Source: Limisphaera sp. (lineage in GTDB: Bacteria > Verrucomicrobiota > Verrucomicrobiia > Limisphaerales > Limisphaeraceae). Taken from it: a stretch of DNA of 64,000 bases. Where the stretch lies: contig JANWVC010000003.1 in the NCBI GenBank assembly GCA_025057755.1, positions 248,001 to 312,000 on the forward strand, given 5' to 3'. This document shows, piece by piece, positions 46,348 through 55,222 of the stretch (position 1 is the first letter of the stretch; the number at the start of each line of letters is the position of its first letter). A model generated the notes under the pieces. It ran no database searches. It was not told the DNA's origin and worked only from the letters and a program-made list of their open reading frames with translations. Both the position numbers and the translations under genes were made by a program.

Positions 46348-46694
46348 GTCACCGCTCCAGCGCCGCTAACATTTCCATTCTGGACCAGCACGGAGTTTTT
46401 GGCAATCTCCAATCCGGGGTTGGCCAGGCGAGAGGGATAGCGGCAGGAGCTGCGTTTTATCACCTTTTCCCGGGAGCAGAGGCCCGGGCAAAAAGCCCCA
46501 ACGATTGCTCATCCGCTTGTTTGACGTCGGCCCTGGGTCTCAATCCTCAGGTCCCGCTCCCACTCATGAAACTTATTCGACATTCTGCTTCCCTGATTCT
46601 TGTCCCACACGTTGAGCTTGTGCAGAGCGCGGGTGGAGTCCCCCGAAAAATCCTTGGACCCAGCGATCCAAACCGTTACAGTGCAGGGAAAGGT
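46348..46694. other. Divergent spacer, no gene seen
   Basis: About 350 bases between the response regulator and a small plus-strand gene. The tracked ORF from 46341 runs through it, but the codons before 46695 are not protein-like. GGGAAAGGT just before 46695 supports the later start. Confidence 0.4.
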
Positions 46695-46979
46695 ATGAAG
46701 AACAGTTCACTCACGCCCGCTTTAATCGGGATCATGCTGGCGTTTGCCTTGGGCACTCTGGGGTTAACTTATCTCAATGTCCAGATGATCCGGAAAGCGC
46801 GCTCGTTGCAGGATGTCGCCAACCGGATTAATACGGTACGCGCAACCTTGGACGCGCTAGCACGTGAATCCATTGCCTACAGCCAGACGAATCCTGCGAT
46901 AGACCCCATTTTGGTTTCCGTAGGTCTAAAACCGGGTCCGATCACTAGCGGCTCTGGAAATCGACCGTCCAACCGCTGA
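46695..46979 (+). CDS. Small single-helix membrane protein
   Basis: 94 residues from ATG 46695, which has GGGAAAGG in front. One helix near the N-terminus (ALIGIMLAFALGTLGLTYLNVQMI) is followed by a helical stretch (RKARSLQDVANRINTVRATLDALARESIAYSQ) and a short polar tail. The Q-x-x-I-x-x and heptad spacing suggest a coiled coil outside the membrane. No family is recognised. It is followed after 50 bases by a second small membrane protein on the same strand, probably on one transcript. Confidence 0.68.
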   Translation: MKNSSLTPALIGIMLAFALGTLGLTYLNVQMIRKARSLQDVANRINTVRATLDALARESIAYSQTNPAIDPILVSVGLKPGPITSGSGNRPSNR

Positions 46980-47029
46980 TCGAGAAACCATTGCTCCTGA
47001 CAAACAGATTTGCATTTCTGAGCAACGCC

Positions 47030-47449
47030 ATGAACGAAAGCCGCGAAGTCCAACCACAGCCGTCGCCCCAGGATGATCTGCTCAAGGCGCTCCGCCGGTT
47101 GCAGGTCCAATTGCAGGCAACTCTAATCCTCATGATTATGGTCACGGGCGCCCTCAATCTTTATCTACTGCGTCAGTATGTGGCGCTAAGGAAGGACGTC
47201 GCCTTGCTGGAGCCACAAGTGGGCCAAATGATGGCCCTGTATGACAAGGCAACCATACCTTTGGCTCGCGCTTTCCTGGGGCAACTCACCGAATTTGCTC
47301 GCCAGCATCCTGATTTCCAGGCGGTCCTGGACCGTTACCGCGTCCAAGTGGCTCCAACCACAGGCGCAGCCCCGGCGACAGTAGCTTTCCCGGCTGGAGG
47401 CCCGGCAACCTCGTCCCCGGCTGCCACTGGTCGTTCATTGCAACCTTAG
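47030..47449 (+). CDS. Small single-helix membrane protein with helical periplasmic part
   Basis: 139 residues from ATG 47030; the tracked start is 13 codons upstream. A cytoplasmic N-terminus (PSPQDDLLKALRRLQVQLQATL) leads into a helix (ILMIMVTGALNLYLLRQYVAL), then a helical region (LEPQVGQMMALYDKATIPLARAFLGQLTEFARQHPDF) and a Gly/Pro/Ala-rich tail. The layout resembles the preceding gene. The pair may form a complex (inference). Function is unknown. Confidence 0.7.
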   Translation: MNESREVQPQPSPQDDLLKALRRLQVQLQATLILMIMVTGALNLYLLRQYVALRKDVALLEPQVGQMMALYDKATIPLARAFLGQLTEFARQHPDFQAVLDRYRVQVAPTTGAAPATVAFPAGGPATSSPAATGRSLQP

Positions 47450-47790
47450 TTCCCTTGTCGATGCCCTGCCGCAGGTCGGGACCAAGGGTGCTTGGTCTGC
47501 CCACCGCCCAACGCGGGAAAAGCTCAAAGAGCCCGTTCTTGCACATCGGACACGGCTGAATCCGTCAACGACCCCAACCCACCGCAATCACCATCGTAAA
47601 TCCGACCCTCAGGCAACACATGCGACTCAGGGAGTCCCCCTTGGTTGCATCGCATCCGTGGTAGACCTTTGCCCCCAAGAAGGAGGACGCGACCGACGAC
47701 CTGTCCCAGCCAGTGCTAGGTTCTGAGTCGGGAGCACTTGCCGCCGCAACCACGGTGGACCTGCACAGGTTGATCCCTTAGAGTTGGACC
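47450..47790. other. Intergenic, no gene seen
   Basis: About 340 bases. ORFs on both strands are short and of mixed composition. It should hold the promoter of the LAB_N gene. Confidence 0.4.
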
Positions 47791-48228
47791 ATGAACGGTC
47801 TTGAATCGTGGCTTTTCCCCGGCGGTCAATTTCTCGGCGTTCGCTGGAGCGTGTGGAAAGTCATCGGATACAGTGGGAACCTACTCTTCTTTTCCCGCTT
47901 TCTGGTTCAGTGGTACTACACGGAAAAGCTGCGCCGTGTAGTGGTTCCTGCTTCGTTTTGGTGGTTGAGTCTGGCGGGCTCACTGTTGCTGCTGCTCTAT
48001 GCATTACGACAACGCGATTCCGTGTTTATTCTGGCTTACCTCTTCACATGGATCCCCTACACACGCAACTTGATCATTCACTACCGGCATCTCAGCGCGC
48101 ACGTGGAGTGCCGCAATTGCGGCGCATCTTGTCCGCCACAATCGCGTTTCTGTTTCCATTGCGGCGCAACCCTAATCAGGCCGCCAGATAATACCTCGGC
48201 CGTATGTCCGGTCCTGCCGAAGGGATAA
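47791..48228 (+). CDS. LAB_N-domain membrane protein with C-terminal zinc ribbon
   Basis: 145 residues. The first 95 match the LAB_N (lipid A biosynthesis N-terminal) domain, with KVIGYSGNLLFFSRFLVQWYY, PASFWWLSLAGSLLLLLYALRQRDSVFILAYLFTWIPYTRNLIIHY and about three membrane segments. The last 30 residues form a short zinc ribbon, CRNCGASCPPQSRFCFHCG. Such a ribbon fused to LAB_N is not the usual form. The LAB_N family is associated with lipid A or glycolipid steps, but its activity is unclear. Confidence 0.85.
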   Translation: MNGLESWLFPGGQFLGVRWSVWKVIGYSGNLLFFSRFLVQWYYTEKLRRVVVPASFWWLSLAGSLLLLLYALRQRDSVFILAYLFTWIPYTRNLIIHYRHLSAHVECRNCGASCPPQSRFCFHCGATLIRPPDNTSAVCPVLPKG

Positions 48229-48848
48229 AGAGAAGCCGCTGGAAGATCCGGTCGGGACGTTCGCGACAGGCTTCTACTACGGCGCATCCGGCTGCCGCAA
48301 AACTTGTACCAACTTGCGGAGTCAGTCCGTGGTGCCACAGCCCGGGCGCGTTGGACACCTGCAACCTGCAGCACTGCCTGCACATCCGACAAAATCGCTT
48401 CGGAGCCTTCCGCCGGTAAACCTGAAGCATTCATGAGCGCACACAGGTCGGTTGCCAGCCGTCGCAATTCCTCCGATTGCAACACGGCATTGCCCAGGCA
48501 AGCCGCCAGGCTGTGCACGACTTCTTGGAGCTCTGCGACGGATGGTTTTCTGGTCCCTTTCGCTACGTCCAAAAGTGCGGTCACCAACACCGCCCTCTTC
48601 CCAACCTCTCCGGAGCCTGAGCCGAGCAAACCACTCAGCGCGGATGGGACCTTTTGGACGGACATCTCGGCAGCCTGAGTGTGCGCTTGGGTTCTCCCGG
48701 CTTTTACCTCGGAGGAATCCGCCGGCGCGGCCGGCGTCGGGACCCCTTGTCGCACATGCTGCTGCAACTCCTTGGCTCGGTGCTTGCCGGCGGTCCCTAC
48801 TGACATTTGAGCTCGTGCGATAAGAACTGAGCCAAGAGCCAATATCAA
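48081..48848 (-). CDS. Uncertain secreted protein, possibly frameshifted
   Basis: The track gives 255 residues from a TTG start preceded by GGCAGGAG. The N-terminus (MILALGSVLIARAQM) resembles a signal peptide, and the next 150 residues are coherent helical protein (RAVLVTALLDVAKGTRKPSVAELQEVVHSLAACLGNAVL, SEAILSDVQAVLQVAGVQ). The last 60 residues are Arg/Ser-rich and lie opposite the LAB_N gene, while another minus frame there reads more like protein (CRERPDRIFQRLLFIPSAGP) and ends at 48176. A frameshift near 48290-48310 is suspected. It follows the S41 protease gene by 45 bases. No family is recognised. Confidence 0.5.
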   Translation of the reverse strand: MILALGSVLIARAQMSVGTAGKHRAKELQQHVRQGVPTPAAPADSSEVKAGRTQAHTQAAEMSVQKVPSALSGLLGSGSGEVGKRAVLVTALLDVAKGTRKPSVAELQEVVHSLAACLGNAVLQSEELRRLATDLCALMNASGLPAEGSEAILSDVQAVLQVAGVQRARAVAPRTDSASWYKFCGSRMRRSRSLSRTSRPDLPAASLYPFGRTGHTAEVLSGGLIRVAPQWKQKRDCGGQDAPQLRHSTCALRCR

Positions 48849-48893
48849 ACACTCCTGCCGCAGGTTTGAATCGTCTCATCCCGGCTACCTACC

Positions 48894-51371
48894 TCAAGGG
48901 TTGGCCTCCGTCCCGGCATTTGCGTCTTTTCGAGCAGTCAAGGCCTTTTCCCGGTTCCACAAATGTAAATAATCCAAGAGGATCATCTCTGCCTCGCGTA
49001 ACACGAAGTCATTCGAGGCAAGCGATCCCTCGTCATTTTCCAAAAGGTTCTCTTCCGTGGGTTCCGTGACCGCTGCTTCATTTGGCGCGCGTACACCGGG
49101 ATCCCGGTCAGTGGCAGAAGCCGTTTCCGCCGCAGGGCCGGAAGGCGCACCCTCTGTCGTCGCTGTTCCCCCCGCTTGCTGCAGACGCGTGATCGGAGCT
49201 GGGAGGCCAGGTTTATCAACGTCCGCCAACGTCAATTCACGAACGGGCACCTCCGGAAGTCTCCGGCTCAAGCGCTCCTTTTCACGCGCTTTCCGCCGTG
49301 TTTCCAGCTCCTCTTTTTCCTTCAACCGGAGTTGCTCATTCAGAGAGATCGACCGATCCTCCTGAGTTTTCAAGAAACGCGCAATGTCCTCCTGCACATG
49401 AGCGAAATCTGGAGAGGCTGCGACCCGCCCAGCCGACCGTTTGCGCAACTCGTCCAAATAAGGCGCCACCCAATCCAGTTTCTCATACTTCGCACTCTCG
49501 ATGGTGTCCCAAGGCAAGGGATTATCCAGGGCGCTTTCTCCAATGTCTTTGGAAACGTTCAGCACCGACGGTAAAACGATGTCTGGCACGACTCCTTTCA
49601 ACTGCGTCGATTCTCCGTTGGCACGATAGAACTTGCTGACGGTGTATTTGAGCAACCCTGGGTCCTGAGTTAGCGTAGCGCTGGGCCGCATGAAATTGCG
49701 CAACAAACTCGGCGCCTGCACGGTTCCCTTGCCATGGGTAGAGACATCGCCCACGAGCACCGCACGTCCGTAATCTTGCAACGCGGCCGCCACAATTTCC
49801 GAAGCCGACGCGCTGAACCGACTGACAAGGACGACCATCGGTCCCTCCCACAACATCCGTGGATCGCGATCTTCCTTAACCACCACCCGCCCCTCTCCGT
49901 CTCGCACCTGCACCACGGGGCCGCGCGGAATAAAGAATCCCGTGATTCGAATCGCTTCGTCCAGTGACCCGCCCCCATTACGACGCAGATCCAAGATCAA
50001 GCCCTCCATCCCCTCGGCCTTCAGTTTCGTGACCAATCGGGCTACATCGGCCGCGCAACTTCGGAAATCAGAGCGATCCTCGCTGCCGGTAAAGTCCATC
50101 GTCGAATAAAATGACGGCAAATCGATGATCCCAATCCGGCGCACGGTACCGCGCTCGTCTGGCCAGTCCACAACCTTGGCCTTGGCTGCTTGATCCTCCA
50201 ACCGAATGCGGTCGCGCACCAAGGTGACCTCTCGACGCTCGGAAGGATCCGCCGCATCCGCAGGGATGACTAGCAAACGAACGGTCGTCCCTTTCGGCCC
50301 GCGGATCAATTGAACCACCTTGTTAAGATTCATGTCCACCACGTCCACAAACGGGCCATCACCTTGAGCCACCCCAATAATCCGATCTTTGGGCCGAAGC
50401 TTCTTACTGCGGTCAGCCGGGCCGCCGGGAATCAACCTCCGAATCGTACAATACCCATCCGGCGAGGTTAACTCAGCACCAATACCCTCCAAGGCCAGAT
50501 TCATGCCCATAGCAAAGTTTTCCATCTGTTGCCTGCCAAGGTAATCGGAATGAGGATCGTAGACGTGTGCCAAGGCGTTTAGAAACACCTGCATCACGTC
50601 AGCGTTGTCCCATTCGGAAAACATCCGCAGATTCCGTTGATAACGCCGCAACAACGTGTTGGTGATTTGCTGGGGCTTTTCTCCATTCAACTTTTCCTGA
50701 AGGTATTCGTACCGCAGTCGGTCTCGCCAAAGCTTCTTTGCCTCCGCCAAATCCTTCGGATAAGGCGCCTTACGACGATCTATCTGAATGCGTTCGTCTG
50801 TGTCGAACCGGAAGTCTTCCGTTTGCAAAAGCTCCTCGACGTATTTGACTCGTTGCTGAAGCCGCTCAAAAAACCGCTGAAAGATTTCGAAAGCCGGAGT
50901 CGTGTCAAAGCGGCGCAGGATGTAATCGTCCAAGCGGTGGCGGTAAAACTCAAACTCACGGAGATCGGACTGCAAGAAATGGAGGCGCTGTGGATCGTAA
51001 GACTCGACGTATCGGTCTAAGAACCGCGAGGATACCTCGTCATCCAACCGTTGACGCGTGTAGTGTTGGCCTTCTAAAAGACGAGCTGCAACGTAAGCAA
51101 TTCGAGCATCAGCGGGATCCGGCTTCAGCTCAGGTGCAGTGACCGGCTTCTCGACGGGCTTTTCAGAGATCCTCCCCTCTGTTCGTGCACCGAGTCCGCT
51201 CCCAAGCACTTCGGGCGAGGTCGCTCTGCCGATCCAAGCCAGCCCCCACAGGCATACGACCACAAGGGTCGGCCACCAACACTGCCTCAGCCGGATGTTC
51301 AAATGCATCTGTTCAGCCATCTGACCCAAACTATAGCGCATTTCGTTTGACATGAAAGCCATGAGTTCCAA
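48894..51371 (-). CDS. S41-family carboxy-terminal processing protease
   Basis: 825 residues in the track. ATG 51308 (MHLNIRLRQCWWPTL) gives a neater signal peptide (LVVVCLWGLAWIGRA), so the true start may be there. The N-terminal region resembles tail-specific protease Prc with YVESYDPQRLHFLQSDLREF, followed by a PDZ domain (MNLALEGIGAELTSPDGYCTI) and the S41 core. The catalytic Ser is in VSRFSASASEIVAAALQDY and the Lys in VSTHGKGTVQ. A C-terminal Glu/Lys-rich tail ends the protein. It should trim periplasmic or cell-wall proteins. The total length matches long Prc-type enzymes. Confidence 0.9.
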   Translation of the reverse strand: MELMAFMSNEMRYSLGQMAEQMHLNIRLRQCWWPTLVVVCLWGLAWIGRATSPEVLGSGLGARTEGRISEKPVEKPVTAPELKPDPADARIAYVAARLLEGQHYTRQRLDDEVSSRFLDRYVESYDPQRLHFLQSDLREFEFYRHRLDDYILRRFDTTPAFEIFQRFFERLQQRVKYVEELLQTEDFRFDTDERIQIDRRKAPYPKDLAEAKKLWRDRLRYEYLQEKLNGEKPQQITNTLLRRYQRNLRMFSEWDNADVMQVFLNALAHVYDPHSDYLGRQQMENFAMGMNLALEGIGAELTSPDGYCTIRRLIPGGPADRSKKLRPKDRIIGVAQGDGPFVDVVDMNLNKVVQLIRGPKGTTVRLLVIPADAADPSERREVTLVRDRIRLEDQAAKAKVVDWPDERGTVRRIGIIDLPSFYSTMDFTGSEDRSDFRSCAADVARLVTKLKAEGMEGLILDLRRNGGGSLDEAIRITGFFIPRGPVVQVRDGEGRVVVKEDRDPRMLWEGPMVVLVSRFSASASEIVAAALQDYGRAVLVGDVSTHGKGTVQAPSLLRNFMRPSATLTQDPGLLKYTVSKFYRANGESTQLKGVVPDIVLPSVLNVSKDIGESALDNPLPWDTIESAKYEKLDWVAPYLDELRKRSAGRVAASPDFAHVQEDIARFLKTQEDRSISLNEQLRLKEKEELETRRKAREKERLSRRLPEVPVRELTLADVDKPGLPAPITRLQQAGGTATTEGAPSGPAAETASATDRDPGVRAPNEAAVTEPTEENLLENDEGSLASNDFVLREAEMILLDYLHLWNREKALTARKDANAGTEANP

Positions 51372-51897
51372 CCACGATCTATCTCAACCTGGGTTGCCTC
51401 GGGTTCCGGTACAGCATTAGAACGCCTCGCTTGGACGCACTGTTCCCGCAGCCAAGCCTCAGACGTCAGCCAGAGCTCGCTGGGAGATCAGCTCGCATAT
51501 GCCACGAGTTTGCCGCCCTGACCGGATTGGGTTCGCCCACGAGACAAGCCGTCTAGCCCCAGGCCCGGGGGGCCACCCTATCCATCGGCCTGAAAGGACT
51601 TGACCGGAAGGAGCTGGTCCAACTCCATGCGTTACCTGAGTACGCAAGTGGCCCTGTGGCCCCCTCAAGGGGGGCCGGGCAATTCCGAAACCGTGGGTTG
51701 CCAGAAAAAGAGCTCGTGACAGGTCGCGTTCGGCGTGGTATCCGTATTTTTGGAAACAATGGGTCGTCCCGGAGACAGCGCCGAGCTGCAGGTCTCGGTC
51801 ACCATCCCGAGATGAACGGCTAGTGCTGGAACCGACTTCCGTTCGACCGGCAAACGGCTCGACCCGGTTCAATGGTCGCGTTGTATTGGGAATTCCC
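51372..51897. other. Divergent intergenic region, no gene seen
   Basis: About 530 bases between the protease and a pilin-like gene, on opposite strands. ORFs here have odd composition and no family. It should contain both promoters. No tRNA-like T-arm was found. Confidence 0.4.
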
Positions 51898-52713
51898 ATG
51901 AAGTCTGAGCTGAGTCAACCCTCGACCCGGTGCACGCTGCGGATGCGCAGCGCATTTACGCTCATCGAATTGCTCGTGGTCATCGCCATCATCGCCATCT
52001 TGGCGGCCATGCTTCTGCCCGCATTGTCCAGTGCCAAAAACCGGGCCCAAAAGATCGTGGATCTAAACAACAACAAACAGATCCTGACGGCAGCCCACAT
52101 GTACGTGAACGACAACAACAATTTCATGCCCTCGCCGGGTTGGGGCACCTCACTGTCCTGTTGGGCTTATGGAGCCGGCCTGCCGGCTGGCAACACCACC
52201 GTGGCCAACTTTCCTGTGGCGTTATCGAATCAGCTCGTGTACTTCGCGCGCGGGCAACTGTACGAGTTCATTCGGGATCCGAAGGTCATGAAGTGCCCTG
52301 CGGACAGCAAAATTGATAATCTTTACGTGCAACGAAACATTCTCTTTACCAGTTACGTGTGGAACGGATCTGTTTGCGGTTACGGTGCATTGCAAAACCA
52401 GGGGCCTGGTCGACCCGTCACTTACCGAATCTCCGCCTTCAAACCCGATGCCGTACTCATGTGGGAGACAGATGAAACCACCCCTTTCTACTTCAATGAC
52501 ACTTCCAGTTACCCGGATGAAGGGATCTCCGGCCGCCACGGCCGCGCTGCCACAGTGGCTTTGTTTGGTGGGAGCACAGAAACCATTCGCGTCGTCCGAT
52601 GGTACAGTTGGGAGTTTGCCGGAACGCGCGAAGCCCGCGGCTCCACCATTCCGGCCACAATGTTACCTAACCGCGCGTGGAATAACCCCGGTCATCCGCA
52701 GGGCCGCTTTTAA
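51898..52713 (+). CDS. Prepilin-type protein with H-X9-DG-like C-terminus
   Basis: 271 residues from ATG 51898; the tracked start adds 25 codons. The processing motif is [35 protein letters not shown], with the exact sequence favoured by the many pilin-like surface proteins of Verrucomicrobiota and Planctomycetota. The C-terminal [17 protein letters not shown] fits the H-X9-DG pattern with Gly in place of Asp. The body has DUF1559-like WG and [11 protein letters not shown] segments. It is probably cleaved by a prepilin peptidase and displayed at the envelope. The lipoprotein gene follows immediately. Confidence 0.87.
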   Translation: MKSELSQPSTRCTLRMRSAFTLIELLVVIAIIAILAAMLLPALSSAKNRAQKIVDLNNNKQILTAAHMYVNDNNNFMPSPGWGTSLSCWAYGAGLPAGNTTVANFPVALSNQLVYFARGQLYEFIRDPKVMKCPADSKIDNLYVQRNILFTSYVWNGSVCGYGALQNQGPGRPVTYRISAFKPDAVLMWETDETTPFYFNDTSSYPDEGISGRHGRAATVALFGGSTETIRVVRWYSWEFAGTREARGSTIPATMLPNRAWNNPGHPQGRF

Positions 52714-52731
52714 ATGATAGCGAGAAACCCC

Positions 52732-53172
52732 ATGAAAAACCATGTTGCCAAGGGTCTCGGCGTAGGTTTGGCCGCTCTGCTGACGAGCGCTGTCGGTTGT
52801 AGCAAGCGTGAAGTGGAAACATCGGCGCCGCCCTCAGGCACATCTACGGCATCCGACCCCGCCCAAGCTCAACCTGCGCCGATCGAAACACCCGCAGTGC
52901 GGGCCTCTGCCGCGGACATGGCTGCCCAACAGGCAGCCTTGGAGCGGCTTCGCCAAGCCGAACAGGCCGCGCGTCAGCGCGAATATGAACGGGCCGTTGA
53001 AGCGATGCTCGCAATTCGCGAGCAACAACGCATTCTTACGGAACAACAGGCCCAGCTCTATTACCAGCAAATGCAAAAGCTCCAGTCCGACCTAGCGGCT
53101 GCTATTGCGGCAGGCGATCCACGAGCGAAAGCCGCGGCTGAGCGACTGCGTCGTGCAGCCACGGTACGCTGA
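52732..53172 (+). CDS. Putative lipoprotein with helical C-terminus
   Basis: 146 residues from ATG 52732. The track starts at ATG 52714, immediately after the previous stop, but the later ATG gives a proper signal (HVAKGLGVGLAALLTSAVGC) with lipobox SAVGC. After a Pro/Ser/Thr/Ala linker comes a long charged helix (QQAALERLRQAEQAARQREYERAVEAMLAIREQQRIL). It may be a coiled-coil spacer at the envelope. It lies directly after the pilin-like gene and may be co-transcribed. Confidence 0.78.
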   Translation: MKNHVAKGLGVGLAALLTSAVGCSKREVETSAPPSGTSTASDPAQAQPAPIETPAVRASAADMAAQQAALERLRQAEQAARQREYERAVEAMLAIREQQRILTEQQAQLYYQQMQKLQSDLAAAIAAGDPRAKAAAERLRRAATVR

Positions 53173-54051
53173 TCACCCTTTCGCGGTAGGTGTCAGGTCG
53201 CGCAGATTTCCCCTCTGCTTTGCGGCGGTTATGGGCTGCCACATCCTGCATCTGCTGCCTGAGAACGGCAAACCGCTGCGCCGCTCGGGCTTGCTCCCCA
53301 CAACCAAGCGCGCAACGAGACCCAACCTGCTACTTTCGGTTTCGTGATCCGGACACGATGTTACTCCGTCCGGCTGATCCCACCTGTCAAATCGCACCCG
53401 CCGGGATCCATCCATCCCGACGAAGATCCAATGCCTCCCCAATTCGCCATGCGCAACCCAGGGCATCCTAGGGCCTAACGGTGGCCACGACCCCACTCGT
53501 TGGGCTCCGTGAGCCTTGGACAAAGCGGTCTGTTCGGCAATTCTCAAGGCCGTTGCCTTTCCGAAATTACCGCTAAAACGGACGCCACCAACGTGCGTCA
53601 TGGGGAGCTCACGTTGCTCGTTGCTCAGACTAGCGAAACACTCCCCAAGCCCAACCTAAGGACAGAAAGCCCTCAGGAGGACCGACGCTGAGCGTCTCTC
53701 GCCAGCGGTCCGAGAGAAACTTGTTGCCACTTGTGAAGCCATTTTGAATTCCATGTCAGCACTACACGGGACATTCATTCTCCTTGTCCGCGCATAATGG
53801 TTTTCTGCAGACGATAAAAGCCGAGCGGGGGCTGATGGTGCGAACATTCTGCGATTTCGCGCTCACGCACTGCAAATTGCGATATTTGATCCACTGCTGA
53901 TTTGATATCAGAATCCGCTTGACTTCTTATGGAGCTTTCGCAGCTTGCTAACCATGTTTTGAGGCGGAAAGGCATGCAAACCCTTCTCTACTTCGGACCA
54001 GGTCCAAACGGGAGTACAATTCACAACAAAACCTAACCGACCGCGGCTAGA
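53173..54051. other. Long gap, no supported gene
   Basis: About 880 bases. The 142-residue minus ORF at 53173-53601 and other short ORFs have no recognisable domain and no good ribosome sites. No clear repeat was seen. It may be a decayed gene or a regulatory stretch. Confidence 0.4.
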
Positions 54052-55056
54052 ATGTGTATGCCGACAGACATGGCCATGAACGTCGATGCCTTCGCGAGCT
54101 ATCCCCAAAGCAGGAAACAAGGCCCGAGGATCGGCTTGACGCCGGAAAGCAGTTGGGTCGCGCCTTTCCTTTCGCGAAGCGCGCCTATTCCGCGATGGCA
54201 ACTGAGGAAAGCCACGGGTCAATGGCTTGCTGCAGTTGCGGCGATGATTTCCGTATGGGCGTTAGTCCCAGTCGTCCGTGCGGAATCTCGCGCAGCGGGC
54301 ATCATGGACAACTCTTTTCTCGTCGAGGAAGCTTACAACCAAGAGACGGGCGTGGTTCAACACATCCTAACGCTGCAGCGCGAGGTTAACCGGCAATCGG
54401 GCTCAGACGCCCAAGCTTGGCATTTGAACTTCACCCAAGAATGGCCGGTCCCTGATCAGGTTCACCAGCTTAGTTTCACTCTTCCATACAGTTTTGTTCG
54501 CGAGCAGGGCCGTTGGACAGATGGCTGGGGCGATGTGATGCTGAATTATCGCCATCAATTATGGCTGAACCAGGACCGATTGACGGCGTTGGCGCCAAGA
54601 GCCACTGTCATCTTACCCACCGGAGACGCCGATCGCGGGCTGGGAGAAGAAACCTTGGGTGCACAGTTCAACCTGCCTTTCAGCACTTTGCTGGGAGACG
54701 TGGCGTTTTGCCATCTCAATGCCGGCTTAACAGCTTTGCCCGATGCCGCTTCCGCAAATGACCGTGACCTGGTCCATTATCATCTGGCTGGCAGTCTGAT
54801 CTATGCGATCAGTCGCGAACTTCATCTGCTGGTGGAGTGGGCTGGCATTTGGGAAGATGGGCTCAGTACCCGTGGACACCGTCGCCATGAATGGAAAACC
54901 TTGATTTCTCCAGGCGTTCGCTACGCTGTGAATCTTCCTCAGGACGTCCAAATTGTCGGAGGCGTGGCTGTGCCTCTCGGCCTCAACGGAGCAGCTCCCG
55001 ATTACGGCGTCTTCCTGTACCTGTCGATCGAACATTTCATGTGGCGACCGCGGTGA
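54052..55056 (+). CDS. Outer-membrane beta-barrel protein (Phenol_MetA_deg-like)
   Basis: 334 residues in the track; the true start is unclear because the signal peptide (LAAVAAMISVWALVPVVRA) begins near residue 58 without a nearby ATG before it. After cleavage the chain consists of alternating amphipathic strands such as WHLNFTQEWPVPDQVHQLSFTLPYSFV, GDVMLNYRHQLWLNQDRLTALAPRATVILPTGDADRG, and LISPGVRYAVNLPQDVQIVGGVAVPLG, as in the MetA-pathway/outer membrane transporter family. It is likely an outer-membrane channel for hydrophobic or unknown solutes. It has no operon partners. Confidence 0.72.
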   Translation: MCMPTDMAMNVDAFASYPQSRKQGPRIGLTPESSWVAPFLSRSAPIPRWQLRKATGQWLAAVAAMISVWALVPVVRAESRAAGIMDNSFLVEEAYNQETGVVQHILTLQREVNRQSGSDAQAWHLNFTQEWPVPDQVHQLSFTLPYSFVREQGRWTDGWGDVMLNYRHQLWLNQDRLTALAPRATVILPTGDADRGLGEETLGAQFNLPFSTLLGDVAFCHLNAGLTALPDAASANDRDLVHYHLAGSLIYAISRELHLLVEWAGIWEDGLSTRGHRRHEWKTLISPGVRYAVNLPQDVQIVGGVAVPLGLNGAAPDYGVFLYLSIEHFMWRPR

Positions 55057-55222
55057 CGCCAGAGGCAACAGCCGGGCCTGCGAGCCGCGCCATTGCCGGT
55101 GCATGATAGTTACGAGCGTTCGCTTTTAGTGGCAAGGCGGATCAACGGCATCGGCTGCAGAAGACGCTCCGTAAAAGGCAACGCACAGGCCACTGAGCTA
55201 ATGCGACAAGCCCGAGTTTTTC

